20,504 nucleotides of DNA from the NCBI GenBank assembly GCA_017852615.1, contig JAFMKX010000016.1:1-20504 (forward strand). Reading direction: 5' to 3'. The translations under genes and the position numbers were made by a program. Origin of the DNA: Pontimonas sp. Lineage in GTDB: Bacteria; Actinomycetota; Actinomycetes; Actinomycetales; Microbacteriaceae. A model generated the notes under the pieces. That model was not told where the DNA came from. It did not search any database and saw only the letters and a list, made by a program, of their open reading frames with translations. This document shows, one piece after another, positions 6,581 to 13,855 of this stretch. Positions within the stretch are counted from its first letter, which is position 1. The number at the start of each line of letters is the position of its first letter.

Positions 6581-7330
6581 ATGGCTCACACACTGATACT
6601 TCTTCGCCACGGTCAATCCGAATGGAACCAGAAAAACCTGTTTACTGGCTGGGTTGATGTTCGCCTCACCGAGCAGGGGCATCAGGAAGCACGGCGAGCA
6701 GGGGAGCTTCTCGCCAAGCACAAACTTTTGCCCGATGTGGTGCACACGTCTTTGCTTTCTCGGGCTATTCAGACATCGCACCAGGCTTTGGACACCTCGG
6801 ATCGGCTGTGGATTCCCGTCAAGCGAACCTGGCGTTTGAATGAGCGCCACTATGGCGCCTTGCAGGGAAAAGATAAAGCCAAGACGCTGGCTGAATACGG
6901 TGATGAGAAATTTCAACTCTGGCGACGAAGCTTTGACGTCCCACCACCGGAAATTGACGCATCGAGTGAGTTTTCCCAAGTGGAGGACCCTCGCTATGCC
7001 GATATCAAAGGATTTGTGCCGGCCACAGAATCTCTCAAAATTGTGATCAATCGCATGCTGCCGTATTGGCACTCAGATATTGTTCCCGATGTCGCCACGG
7101 GGAAAGTCACCTTGGTTGTCGCACACGGTAATAGCTTGCGTGGGTTAGTCAAGCACTTGGAAGGCATCAGCGACGAGGACATTGCGCAGCTGAATATCCC
7201 CACTGGCGCACCCTTGGTCTATGAGTTCACCAAAGACATGAAGCTCAAGGGCAAAGGCCGCTATCTCGATCCTCAGGCCGCTGCTGCAGGTGCCGCAGCC
7301 GTGGCAAAACAGGGCGGCAAGAAGCGCTAG
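6581..7330 (+). CDS. gpmA: 2,3-bisphosphoglycerate-dependent phosphoglycerate mutase
   Basis: 249 residues, the usual length for the cofactor-dependent enzyme of glycolysis and gluconeogenesis that interconverts 3- and 2-phosphoglycerate. It has the RHG motif LLRHGQSEWNQKNLFTGW (H10 is the phospho-histidine), 'RLNERHYGALQG' (E88) and 'VVAHGNSLRGLVKHLEGI' (H182). The C-terminal tail is rich in Ala, Gly and Lys. The start at 6581 is fixed by the -10 hexamer six bases upstream. In mycobacteria gpm1 lies directly beside senX3-regX3, and here it lies two genes away with phoU in between. Its TAG stop overlaps the phoU stop within the palindrome CTAG. Confidence 0.97.
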   Translation: MAHTLILLRHGQSEWNQKNLFTGWVDVRLTEQGHQEARRAGELLAKHKLLPDVVHTSLLSRAIQTSHQALDTSDRLWIPVKRTWRLNERHYGALQGKDKAKTLAEYGDEKFQLWRRSFDVPPPEIDASSEFSQVEDPRYADIKGFVPATESLKIVINRMLPYWHSDIVPDVATGKVTLVVAHGNSLRGLVKHLEGISDEDIAQLNIPTGAPLVYEFTKDMKLKGKGRYLDPQAAAAGAAAVAKQGGKKR

Positions 7331-7980
7331 TTACTGCTTGGGTTCCATTCGCCCGTCGAGAGATACATCATCTTTTTGGCAATCGACACCGCGTGGTCGG
7401 CAAATCTCTCGAGGTAACGTGATGCCAAAGTGGCATCGACGGTGGTTTCCGTTCCCTGTGACCACGATTCGCTAAGCACTGTTTCAAAGACTGACAGGTG
7501 CAAGGCATCTACCTTGTCGTCTTCGTCTCGAATCTTTTCCGCGATTTTCACATCTTGGGTTTTCAACAAATCAACCAGCATGGTCGCCACGGCAACGTCG
7601 AGTGCGCCCATCTCCTTGAAGGTAGGTCGAATTGCCTTAGGAACCACTTTGTCGGGAAAGCGGTACCTAGCCAATTGAGCAATGTGCTCGGCCATGTCGC
7701 CCATGCGCTCAAGCGAGGCACTGATCCTCAGGGCCGAGACGACCATCCGAAGGTCTCGGGCAACCGGGGACTGGCGGGCAAGAATAGCGATAGCGTGCTC
7801 GTCAAGTTCGTTGACAGCGTCATCAATTTTCGAATCTCTCGCAATAACAGATTCCGCCAAAGTGACGTCCGATTTGTTGAAAGACTCAACAGCATCCGTG
7901 ATGGAAGACTTCACCAATTCGGCAATGCCTACTAAACGGTCTTGGACCTCAGACATTTCTTGCTGAAAAACCTCGCGCAT
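7327..7980 (-). CDS. phoU: PhoU-family phosphate signalling regulator
   Basis: 217 residues from the ATG at 7980, chosen over the in-frame GTG at 7992 because a strong GAGGAG ribosome binding site lies at 7983-7990 between the two. The protein is all helical with two PhoU repeats; typical metal-binding or helix patches are 'LERMGDMAEHIAQLARYR' in the first repeat and 'YLERFADHAVSIAKKMMY' in the second. PhoU (PhoY in mycobacteria) links the Pst phosphate transporter to the SenX3-RegX3 system and keeps the phosphate response off when phosphate is plentiful. It diverges from senX3 across a 166-bp region with Pho-box-like repeats, and converges on gpmA with a 4-base overlap. Confidence 0.95.
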   Translation of the reverse strand: MREVFQQEMSEVQDRLVGIAELVKSSITDAVESFNKSDVTLAESVIARDSKIDDAVNELDEHAIAILARQSPVARDLRMVVSALRISASLERMGDMAEHIAQLARYRFPDKVVPKAIRPTFKEMGALDVAVATMLVDLLKTQDVKIAEKIRDEDDKVDALHLSVFETVLSESWSQGTETTVDATLASRYLERFADHAVSIAKKMMYLSTGEWNPSSN

Positions 7981-8041
7981 GATGCTCCTCACATTTGAGC
8001 GCTAGCTCGCGAACGCTGTTGGGTCCGCTTAATCTCGCGTA

Positions 8042-8074
8042 GTTTGGTTAACAACCGGTGAGGCTTTGATTAAC
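8042..8074 (-). promoter_or_regulatory. Triple Pho-box-like repeat between phoU and senX3
   Basis: Read on the minus strand, three contiguous 11-nt units: GTTAATCAAAG, CCTCACCGGTT, GTTAACCAAAC. Units one and three agree at 9 of 11 positions, and all three fit a loose NNTNAYC core as found in actinobacterial PhoP/RegX3 sites. The array lies 62 bases upstream of the phoU ATG and 73 bases upstream of senX3, so it could serve both promoters. Autoregulation by RegX3 is inferred. Confidence 0.55.
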
Positions 8075-8134
8075 ACTGACTACGTGTTGCCTAGTTTAGC
8101 TCCCCTGGGCCTGATATCACTGAGGCGCACGCCC

Positions 8135-8140
8135 TAGGCT
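8135..8140 (+). promoter_or_regulatory. -10 element of leaderless promoter for senX3
   Basis: TAGGCT ends six bases before the ATG at 8147. A second possible promoter lies upstream: TAGTTT at 8092-8097 with TTGATT inside the Pho-box repeat as a -35, though their 19-bp spacing is long. Confidence 0.5.
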
Positions 8141-8146
8141 TAGGTC

Positions 8147-9415
8147 ATGGAGCTCTTCTGGGCATCGGGCTGGAGTCTGGGCATAGGGATCGCCTTGGGC
8201 CTAGCCATCGCCGGCATGGTGTGGGCGGCACTGTCCTGGCAGCGCAGAGCGGAAACCGTTTTTGAGCCTCCCGTTCCCGACGGTGTGGATACGGCACTCG
8301 AAGTCATCGGCGCGACCGGTGTGGTGCTCGATTCTGATAATCGGGTGCTGCGGGCGGCGTCCTCAGCAATTAATTTGGGCCTTGTTAAGGGTCATGACGT
8401 TGTCTATGCGCCAATTCTTGACCTCGTTCAAGAATCCAGGGACCAAGGTATTGCCCTGTCCCGGGAATTTGAGCTCGCAGGAGAAACAAAATCCGCTCCT
8501 CCCATTCACCTGCTCGTGAGAGTGGCTCCGCTGGGGCTTCGACTCACCCTGGTCGTGGCGGATGATCGATCTGAAATGTATCGCCTGGATGCTATTCGCC
8601 GGGATTTTGTCGCCAATATTTCGCACGAACTAAAAACCCCGATTGGGGCCGTGTCACTTCTGGCGGAGGCGCTTGGTTATTCCGCGGACGACCCCGATCA
8701 AGTCCGCTCTTTTGCCGCCACCTTGGCACACGAAGGCCAACGCTTGGCAGAGATGACCAATGACATCATCGAGCTCACTCGGCTGCAATCCTTGGGCAGT
8801 ATTGACGATCCCGAAGTCGTGGCCATTGACCATGTGGTGGAGCAAGCTCTTTCCACCAATGCTGTCCTGGCTAAGAACTCAGGAATAACGCTGGTGAGTT
8901 CTGCCCAGACGGGTGCTTATGTGTTGGGAGATTCTGCCTCACTTGCCACCGCCCTACACAACCTTGTCCGCAACGCCATTACCTATTCAGGAACGGCCAC
9001 GCGAGTGGGTATTGGCGCCACGGTCAAAGGTGGGGTTATTGAAATTTCAGTGACCGATCAGGGTGAAGGCATTGCCGAGAGCGAACTCGAGCGAATCTTT
9101 GAAAGGTTCTATCGAAGTGACCCTGCTCGTTCGCGGGACACCGGAGGCACCGGTTTAGGTCTCGCCATTGTCAAACACGTCGTGAATAACCACCAGGGGG
9201 AAGTGCGGGTGTGGTCACAGGTGGGTAAAGGCTCGACCTTCACGATTCGGCTTCGTCAAGCACAAGAAAAAGACATTGCTGCGATGGGGGATAAGCGGGA
9301 AATCGCACCGATCGACACTGCCAAATCTCCCAGACCAGCGGAATATCTGGCCACTGATGAGATACCCCTCATCACGTTAGACGAGGACGCGGAAAGCATG
9401 AAGGGAAGTGCATGA
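8147..9415 (+). CDS. senX3: SenX3-type phosphate-sensing histidine kinase
   Basis: 422 residues. One membrane helix (residues 9-30) is followed by a PAS-like region (about 45-140, 'GATGVVLDSDNRVLRA'), then HisKA with the phospho-acceptor H160 in RDFVANISHELKTPIGA, and a HATPase domain with the N box (LHNLVRNAITYS), G1 (DQGEGI), F box (FERFYRSD) and G2 (GTGLGLAIVKHV). The tail after about residue 375 is acidic and unstructured. The PAS-like domain just inside a short membrane anchor, together with regX3 downstream and phoU divergent, identifies the phosphate sensor SenX3. Its stop overlaps the regX3 start as ATGA (9412-9415). Mycobacterial SenX3 has two membrane segments, whereas I see only one here. 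Confidence 0.93.
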   Translation: MELFWASGWSLGIGIALGLAIAGMVWAALSWQRRAETVFEPPVPDGVDTALEVIGATGVVLDSDNRVLRAASSAINLGLVKGHDVVYAPILDLVQESRDQGIALSREFELAGETKSAPPIHLLVRVAPLGLRLTLVVADDRSEMYRLDAIRRDFVANISHELKTPIGAVSLLAEALGYSADDPDQVRSFAATLAHEGQRLAEMTNDIIELTRLQSLGSIDDPEVVAIDHVVEQALSTNAVLAKNSGITLVSSAQTGAYVLGDSASLATALHNLVRNAITYSGTATRVGIGATVKGGVIEISVTDQGEGIAESELERIFERFYRSDPARSRDTGGTGLGLAIVKHVVNNHQGEVRVWSQVGKGSTFTIRLRQAQEKDIAAMGDKREIAPIDTAKSPRPAEYLATDEIPLITLDEDAESMKGSA

Positions 9416-10092
9416 CCACCATCTTGTTGGTTGAGGATGAAAAGTCTCTCAGCGAGCCCCTGGCCTATTTATTGCGTCGCGAGGGATATGAGGTGTCCAT
9501 TGTTGATAATGGCCCTGCCGCACTAGAGATGGTGGATCAGTCACCGCCTGATTTGATGCTGTTGGATTTGATGCTTCCGGGTCTTGCAGGAACCGAGGTG
9601 TGCCGTGAAGTCCGAACTAAGTCTTCTCTGCCCATTATTATGCTCACTGCCAAAGACTCTGAGATCGACATTGTGGTGGGCCTTGAATTAGGCGCCGATG
9701 ATTATGTCACCAAGCCCTATTCATCCCGAGTCTTGTTATCTCGAATCAAAGCGGTCTTGCGGCGTCGCCAGAGCGATTCAGAAGAATCAGAGGGTCTCCT
9801 CGAATACCACGGCGTGGCATTGGACACCGATCGCCACCAGGTGTCGGTCAGGGGAGTACCCGTGTCTCTCCCGCTCAAAGAATTTGAATTGTTGGAGCTC
9901 TTGATGGTCAATGCCGGAAGGGTGCTCACCCGGGGACAAATTATTGATCGGGTCTGGGGATCAGATTATTTTGGCGATACCAAAACACTCGATGTTCACA
10001 TCAAGCGCTTGCGCTCCAAAATCGAGCTGACCCCCTCAGAGCCCACCATGATTGTCACGGTGCGAGGCTTGGGCTATCGTTTCGAAGCTTGA
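9412..10092 (+). CDS. regX3: RegX3-type response regulator
   Basis: 226 residues, OmpR/PhoB class. The receiver has the acidic pair in LLVEDE (E8, D9), phospho-acceptor D52 in LMLLDLMLPG, T79 and K101 (TKPYS). The winged helix at about residues 130-225 has 'LPLKEFELLELLMVNAGRVL', 'DRVWGSDYFGDTKTLDVHIKRL' (two patches) and 'VRGLGYRF'. Phosphorylated RegX3 activates phosphate-acquisition genes in Actinobacteria. Translation is probably coupled to senX3 by the ATGA overlap. Likely targets in this window are its own promoter region (8042-8074) and ppk (4299-4320). It converges on the lipoprotein gene with only 13 bases between stops. Confidence 0.95.
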   Translation: MTTILLVEDEKSLSEPLAYLLRREGYEVSIVDNGPAALEMVDQSPPDLMLLDLMLPGLAGTEVCREVRTKSSLPIIMLTAKDSEIDIVVGLELGADDYVTKPYSSRVLLSRIKAVLRRRQSDSEESEGLLEYHGVALDTDRHQVSVRGVPVSLPLKEFELLELLMVNAGRVLTRGQIIDRVWGSDYFGDTKTLDVHIKRLRSKIELTPSEPTMIVTVRGLGYRFEA

Positions 10093-10105
10093 TATCGCCT
10101 AGGTG

Positions 10106-10576
10106 CTAGGGAACAAACAGTTCGTATTCCGGCAGTGAACCATCCAGAACAGGCACAAAAAGCAGTTCGCCGGGTACGTCGCCATATTGGAAGTAGACGG
10201 GGAATAGCCCACCGGGCGCTACCTCATCACTCTCGATGACAATCGAGGTGCCATCGTCATCGCCGATTCGGTTGCGAGGAGGCACGGCCGTGATATCCAC
10301 AACGCCTGTCGTTCTCGAAGCCCCATCCCCGTATTGAACGCTGAGCGAAACATCCTCCGCACCAGAGTTGACCACGGTCATCACCAAGTTGGCCGCGCCG
10401 TCCCCGTTACTGATGAGAAGCACATTGCGAATAGCAAGCTCGCCCATGAGGGCGCCCACACCATCGGAGGGTTCGTAATCCTTTTGAGTTGCCACCTCGG
10501 CGCTGAGCGTGCAGCCGGCTGTGCCCAGCGAAAGAGTCAAAGCAAGGGCAAGAGGCGCATACACACGGCGTCGCAC
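10106..10576 (-). CDS. Small secreted lipoprotein of unknown function
   Basis: 156 residues from the GTG at 10576. The frame is open to 10618, but an AGAAGGA ribosome binding site precedes the GTG and the signal peptide starts there: VRRRVYAPLALALTLSLG, then T-A-G-C with the lipid-carrying cysteine at residue 22. The mature part (about 135 residues) is acidic and predicted mostly beta, with patches such as 'VLLISNGDGAANLVMTVVN' and 'PGGLFPVYFQYGDVPG' that suggest an immunoglobulin-like sandwich. Similar small lipoproteins lie next to carD or regX3 in related actinobacteria as far as I recall, but no function is known to me. It diverges from carD across 184 bases. Confidence 0.85.
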   Translation of the reverse strand: MRRRVYAPLALALTLSLGTAGCTLSAEVATQKDYEPSDGVGALMGELAIRNVLLISNGDGAANLVMTVVNSGAEDVSLSVQYGDGASRTTGVVDITAVPPRNRIGDDDGTSIVIESDEVAPGGLFPVYFQYGDVPGELLFVPVLDGSLPEYELFVP

Positions 10577-10670
10577 GAAACATTCCTTCTGGTCGCGTAA
10601 AACTCTGGAATCTGGCATCCCGCATTGCGCGAAGACACTCTAAGCCTACTGGAAACCGCGGAGACACCTG

Positions 10671-10724
10671 GGCCCTCCGCCAAGGCTCAAGGCTGAAAAG
10701 CCCCGAGAATTCAGGGGGAGGGCC
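10671..10724. repeat. Inverted repeat with nested hairpins upstream of carD
   Basis: GGCCCTCC (10671-10678) and GGAGGGCC (10717-10724) form an 8-bp perfect inverted repeat. It encloses GGCT-GAAA-AGCC (10691-10702) and a CCCC/GGGG pairing around 10701-10717. The right arm ends five bases before the carD -10 hexamer, so the repeat covers the -35 region. It may be an operator or a cruciform-type element; it is not in the transcript from the carD promoter. Confidence 0.35.
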
Positions 10725-10726
10725 TG

Positions 10727-10735
10727 TGCTAAAAT
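10727..10735 (+). promoter_or_regulatory. Extended -10 promoter for carD
   Basis: TGC followed by TAAAAT is a TGN-extended -10. The start point is expected near 10742, giving a short leader of about 20 bases that contains the ribosome binding site GAAAGGAA ahead of the ATG at 10761. Confidence 0.65.
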
Positions 10736-10760
10736 AGGGGGTTGCGAAAGGAATCCCTGC

Positions 10761-11243
10761 ATGCTGTTTGAAGTTGGCGAAACAGTGGTCTACCCCCATC
10801 ATGGAGCGGCCACCATCACGGAAGTAAAGAATCGCACCATTAGGGGCGAGAAGAAAATGTACCTCAAACTCAACGTGAAGCAGGGTGATCTCACCATCGA
10901 GGTCCCCGCAGAAAACGTTGATTTGGTGGGTGTCCGTGACGTTATCGGCAAAGAGGGACTCGACAAAGTTTTTGAAGTACTGCGCGCGCCTTTTACCGAA
11001 GAGCCTACGAACTGGTCACGTCGTTACAAAGCCAATTTGGAAAAGTTGGCTTCTGGCGATGTCATCAAGGTCTCTGAAGTTGTGCGCGATTTATGGCGCA
11101 GGGATCAAGACCGCGGTTTGAGCGCTGGAGAGAAGAGAATGTTGGCCAAAGCTCGCCAGATTCTTATTTCTGAGCTTGCCTTGGCGGAAAAGACGGACGA
11201 AGAGAAAGCTTCGAACGTTCTTGATGAAGTTCTAGCGTCCTAG
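10761..11243 (+). CDS. carD: CarD-family RNA polymerase-binding transcription regulator
   Basis: 160 residues. The N-terminal RNA polymerase interaction domain (1-55, 'ETVVYPHHGAATITEV') binds the beta subunit. The C-terminal helical domain carries the conserved W85 in EEPTNWSRRYKANLEKLASG, which wedges into the upstream edge of the -10 bubble and stabilises open complexes at rRNA and many other promoters. The C-terminus 'SAGEKRMLAKARQIL' is typical. R25, which contacts RNA polymerase in the mycobacterial protein, is present, but the position of mycobacterial R47 is a glutamate here (TIEVPAEN). It has a clear ribosome binding site and heads the set carD-ispDF-cysS-rlmB, the order known in mycobacteria. 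Essential in mycobacteria. Confidence 0.97.
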   Translation: MLFEVGETVVYPHHGAATITEVKNRTIRGEKKMYLKLNVKQGDLTIEVPAENVDLVGVRDVIGKEGLDKVFEVLRAPFTEEPTNWSRRYKANLEKLASGDVIKVSEVVRDLWRRDQDRGLSAGEKRMLAKARQILISELALAEKTDEEKASNVLDEVLAS

Positions 11244-11266
11244 GTTCGAGCTAAAGGCCACGACCG

Positions 11267-12403
11267 GTGAGCACAGCGGTTGTTATTGTTGCCGGTGGCA
11301 ATGGCACAAGATTAGGGTCGTCCTTTCCTAAAGCCTTTGTCCCGCTGGGAAGCAAAACCCTGCTTGCTCACTGTCTCGACACTCTCAGCCAGTGGAATAC
11401 ACCACATTCTCTGGTGGTCGTGGTGCCAGCTGGTTGGGAAGAACCAGCGCGCGCGCTGGTGGCCGAGTATTCCGCAGTGAGTAGTGTCGTCACCGGCGGT
11501 GAGACGCGAACTCAGAGTGTTCGCGCAGGCCTTGGTGCTCTTTCCGAGGGAACTACTGCTGTGTTAATCCACGATGCGGCTCGAACACTGACCCCGTTGG
11601 ATGTGTTTGATCGAGTCTTGGGAGCACTCGATGCAGGCGCAGCGGCCGTTATTCCCCACGTTCCCGTGGTGGATACTCTGGTCCATGTTGACCAGTCAAC
11701 GGGAAACACCGCCGGAGGTATTGATCGAGATGAACTAGGCGGTGTTCAAACACCGCAGGGGTTTGATGCCACGCTCTTGGTGGCGGCCTATGGGCTTGTG
11801 GATGGTGACTTTAGTGATGACGCGGGCGTGATGCGCCACGCAGGGCACGATGTTCGAGGTGTTGCCGGCGATACCCGAGGATTCAAAATCACCTATCCCG
11901 AAGACCTTGCTCGAGCAACCGCGTTGTTGGGGGGAACAACTCCCCGGGTCGGGGTGGCCATGGACGTTCATCAATATGATGCCAAAGCTCCCCTGCACCT
12001 GGCAGGACTGTTGTGGCCCGGTGAACCGGGATTATCCGGTCATAGCGATGGAGACGTGGTGATTCACGCCATAGTGGATGCCCTCTTACAAGCGGCAGGG
12101 TTAGGTGACTTGGGCGAGCATTTTGGTGTGGATCGACCTGAATTTGCTGGCGCAGACAGCGCCGTTTTTCTCTCCCACACCCTGGAGCTGTTGAGTTCTC
12201 GGGGCTTGCGCGTGATGTCCGTTGGCGTTCAAGTGATTGGTAATGCCCCCAAAATTGGCCTGAGGCGGCAGGAAGCTCAGGAAAAGCTCACTGAGTTAGT
12301 GGGAGCCCCCGTGTCGCTTTCGGCCACCACTACCGACGGTCTGGGACTCACCGGGAGGGGCGAAGGGGTGGCGGCTATGGCCACTGCAGTGATTTCTGCT
12401 TAG
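11267..12403 (+). CDS. ispDF: Bifunctional IspD-IspF isoprenoid (MEP pathway) enzyme
   Basis: 378 residues from the GTG at 11267. Residues 1 to about 222 are IspD, which couples CTP to methylerythritol 4-phosphate: 'VVIVAGGNGTRLGSSFPKAF', 'VTGGETRTQSVRAGL', 'IHDAARTL'. Residues about 226-378 are IspF, which forms the cyclic diphosphate: 'MDVHQYD' supplies the metal-binding Asp and His, followed by 'GHSDGDVVIHAIVDALL' and a C-terminal 'TDGLGLTGRGEGVAAMATAVI'. Mycobacteria have separate genes in the same place, so the fusion is a lineage feature and not an assembly artefact: there is no stop or frameshift at the junction. It makes the precursor steps toward IPP and DMAPP. It starts 23 bases after carD and is probably co-transcribed. 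Confidence 0.95.
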   Translation: MSTAVVIVAGGNGTRLGSSFPKAFVPLGSKTLLAHCLDTLSQWNTPHSLVVVVPAGWEEPARALVAEYSAVSSVVTGGETRTQSVRAGLGALSEGTTAVLIHDAARTLTPLDVFDRVLGALDAGAAAVIPHVPVVDTLVHVDQSTGNTAGGIDRDELGGVQTPQGFDATLLVAAYGLVDGDFSDDAGVMRHAGHDVRGVAGDTRGFKITYPEDLARATALLGGTTPRVGVAMDVHQYDAKAPLHLAGLLWPGEPGLSGHSDGDVVIHAIVDALLQAAGLGDLGEHFGVDRPEFAGADSAVFLSHTLELLSSRGLRVMSVGVQVIGNAPKIGLRRQEAQEKLTELVGAPVSLSATTTDGLGLTGRGEGVAAMATAVISA

Positions 12404-12404
12404 T

Positions 12405-12421
12405 GTGCCCCGGTCTGGCAC
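12405..12421 (+). terminator. Short hairpin after ispDF
   Basis: GTGCC and GGCAC pair around a 7-base loop just after the ispDF stop codon. There is no T-tract, and the stem is short, so it is at most a weak terminator or pause site before the cysS promoter. Confidence 0.25.
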
Positions 12422-12445
12422 CTCGTGTGAGGGTCTTATCCTCGC

Positions 12446-12451
12446 TACCAT
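12446..12451 (+). promoter_or_regulatory. -10 element of leaderless promoter for cysS
   Basis: TACCAT ends six bases before the GTG at 12458, with no ribosome binding site, the same geometry as before gpmA and senX3. A TATCCT at 12437-12442 is an alternative, slightly upstream. Confidence 0.45.
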
Positions 12452-12457
12452 GAAGCG

Positions 12458-13855
12458 GTGCCGATTAGATTGTTTGACTCCCAGCGCCATGAGATGGTGG
12501 ACTTCACCCCCATCTCTCCCGGTGCAGTCTCTTTCTATGTTTGCGGCCCCACCGTTCAATCCTCTCCCCACGTAGGCCACCTCCGCAGTGCGCTGGTCTA
12601 TGACCTCTGGGCTAGGTGGTTTGGTTATCGTGGCCTGAACGTCACCATGGTGAGAAATGTGACAGATATTGATGACAAGGTGCTGGAGCAGGGTGAGGGC
12701 TCGTCAGAAGCCTGGTGGGCCTTGGCTGAGCGCATTGAAGCAGAATTTGCCAGTGTGACTGACGCGATCAATATTCTTCGCCCCACGAAACAACCTCGCG
12801 CCACAGGCGATATTCCCGCAATGGTGGACATGATTCAGGTGTTGATGAGATCAGATCACGCCTATGCCTCAGAGGATGGCTCGGGTGATGTGTATTTTGA
12901 TGTCTCTGCGTGGCCAGAGTATGGCCAGCTGACCAATCAGAGCGTGGAGAATTTACAGCAGGGCTCGGGTGAGAGCGGCGCGAAGAGGAATCCTGAAGAT
13001 TTTGCTCTCTGGAAAGGCCACAAGCAGGGCGAGCCGGACACTGCAGCCTGGGATGCGCCGTGGGGAGCGGGTAGGCCCGGCTGGCATATCGAATGCTCGG
13101 CGATGGCCACACGATATCTCGGTAGCCATTTCGATATTCACGGCGGCGGAATGGACCTTCGCTTTCCCCACCACGAAAATGAACTGGCTCAAGCGCGTGC
13201 TGCTGGTCACCGCTATGCGAATCACTGGATGCATAATGCCCTGGTGACCGTGAAGTCCCAGAAGATGTCGAAATCCCTGGGAAATGGTGTTCTCGCGGCG
13301 GATCTCCTGAAGCAGGCGCCACCCTTAGTGGTGCGATACGCCCTAGCAAGTGCCCACTATCGCTCGGAGCTTGATCTTCACGACGGTTTCTTGGCTGAAG
13401 CCGCCAGTGCGCTGGGGCGTATTGAGACTTTTCTCTCCAGGGCTCACAGCGCTGGTCTTGATACGACTACAGGCGGCGTTCCGGAGGCTTTTGCCCAGGC
13501 CATGGATGAGGACTTGGGGATTCCCCAAGCGCTCGCCGTTATTCATGAGGCTGTTCGTGAAGGAAACCAAGCATTTGATGATGACAAGACGAAGGTAGCG
13601 GGTCGCCTGGCAGGTTCTGTGAGGGCGATGATGGCTATCCTGGGTCTAGACCCACTGGATTCTGCGTGGAGCGCAGGTTCTTCCCAGAGCGCGAGTGCTC
13701 TGTCCTCTGTGGTGGAGTCTGTGCTGGATCTTCGAGCGCAGGCTAAGGCAGAAAAAGATTTCGCGCAGTCTGATGCTCTGCGTGCGATTCTTGACACGGC
13801 CGGCATTGATGTGTCCGATGGACCAACTAAGAGCACTTGGAGTATTCGTGGCTAA
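12458..13855 (+). CDS. cysS: Cysteinyl-tRNA synthetase
   Basis: 465 residues, full length for class I CysRS, starting at GTG 12458. The zinc site uses C29 (FYVCGPT), C213 (WHIECSAM), H238 and E242 (RFPHHENE). The HIGH-type signature is PHVGHLRSAL (37-46) and the KMSKS loop is QKMSKSLGNG (269-273). A C-terminal DALR-type helical domain follows. The related mycothiol enzyme MshC is about 50 residues shorter and lacks this full tail, and the carD-ispDF-cysS-rlmB setting also favours the synthetase. The 3' end overlaps the start of rlmB by eight bases, so translation of the two is likely linked. Confidence 0.96.
   Translation: MPIRLFDSQRHEMVDFTPISPGAVSFYVCGPTVQSSPHVGHLRSALVYDLWARWFGYRGLNVTMVRNVTDIDDKVLEQGEGSSEAWWALAERIEAEFASVTDAINILRPTKQPRATGDIPAMVDMIQVLMRSDHAYASEDGSGDVYFDVSAWPEYGQLTNQSVENLQQGSGESGAKRNPEDFALWKGHKQGEPDTAAWDAPWGAGRPGWHIECSAMATRYLGSHFDIHGGGMDLRFPHHENELAQARAAGHRYANHWMHNALVTVKSQKMSKSLGNGVLAADLLKQAPPLVVRYALASAHYRSELDLHDGFLAEAASALGRIETFLSRAHSAGLDTTTGGVPEAFAQAMDEDLGIPQALAVIHEAVREGNQAFDDDKTKVAGRLAGSVRAMMAILGLDPLDSAWSAGSSQSASALSSVVESVLDLRAQAKAEKDFAQSDALRAILDTAGIDVSDGPTKSTWSIRG

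Noticed and set aside
6473..7072. 199-codon minus-strand frame across the ygfZ-gpmA junction
   Set aside because: Antisense to gpmA and the end of ygfZ; no promoter, ribosome binding site or domain.
7981..7992. Upstream GTG start for phoU
   Set aside because: The GAGGAG ribosome binding site lies between this GTG and the ATG at 7980, so only the ATG is properly placed.
12768..13349. 193-codon minus-strand frame
   Set aside because: Antisense to the catalytic core of cysS; composition is Arg/Ser/Pro-rich with no domain.
12458..13855. mshC (mycothiol cysteine ligase) as identity of the cysS gene
   Set aside because: The protein is full CysRS length with a C-terminal tRNA-binding region, and the carD-ispDF-cysS-rlmB order is that of the true synthetase.
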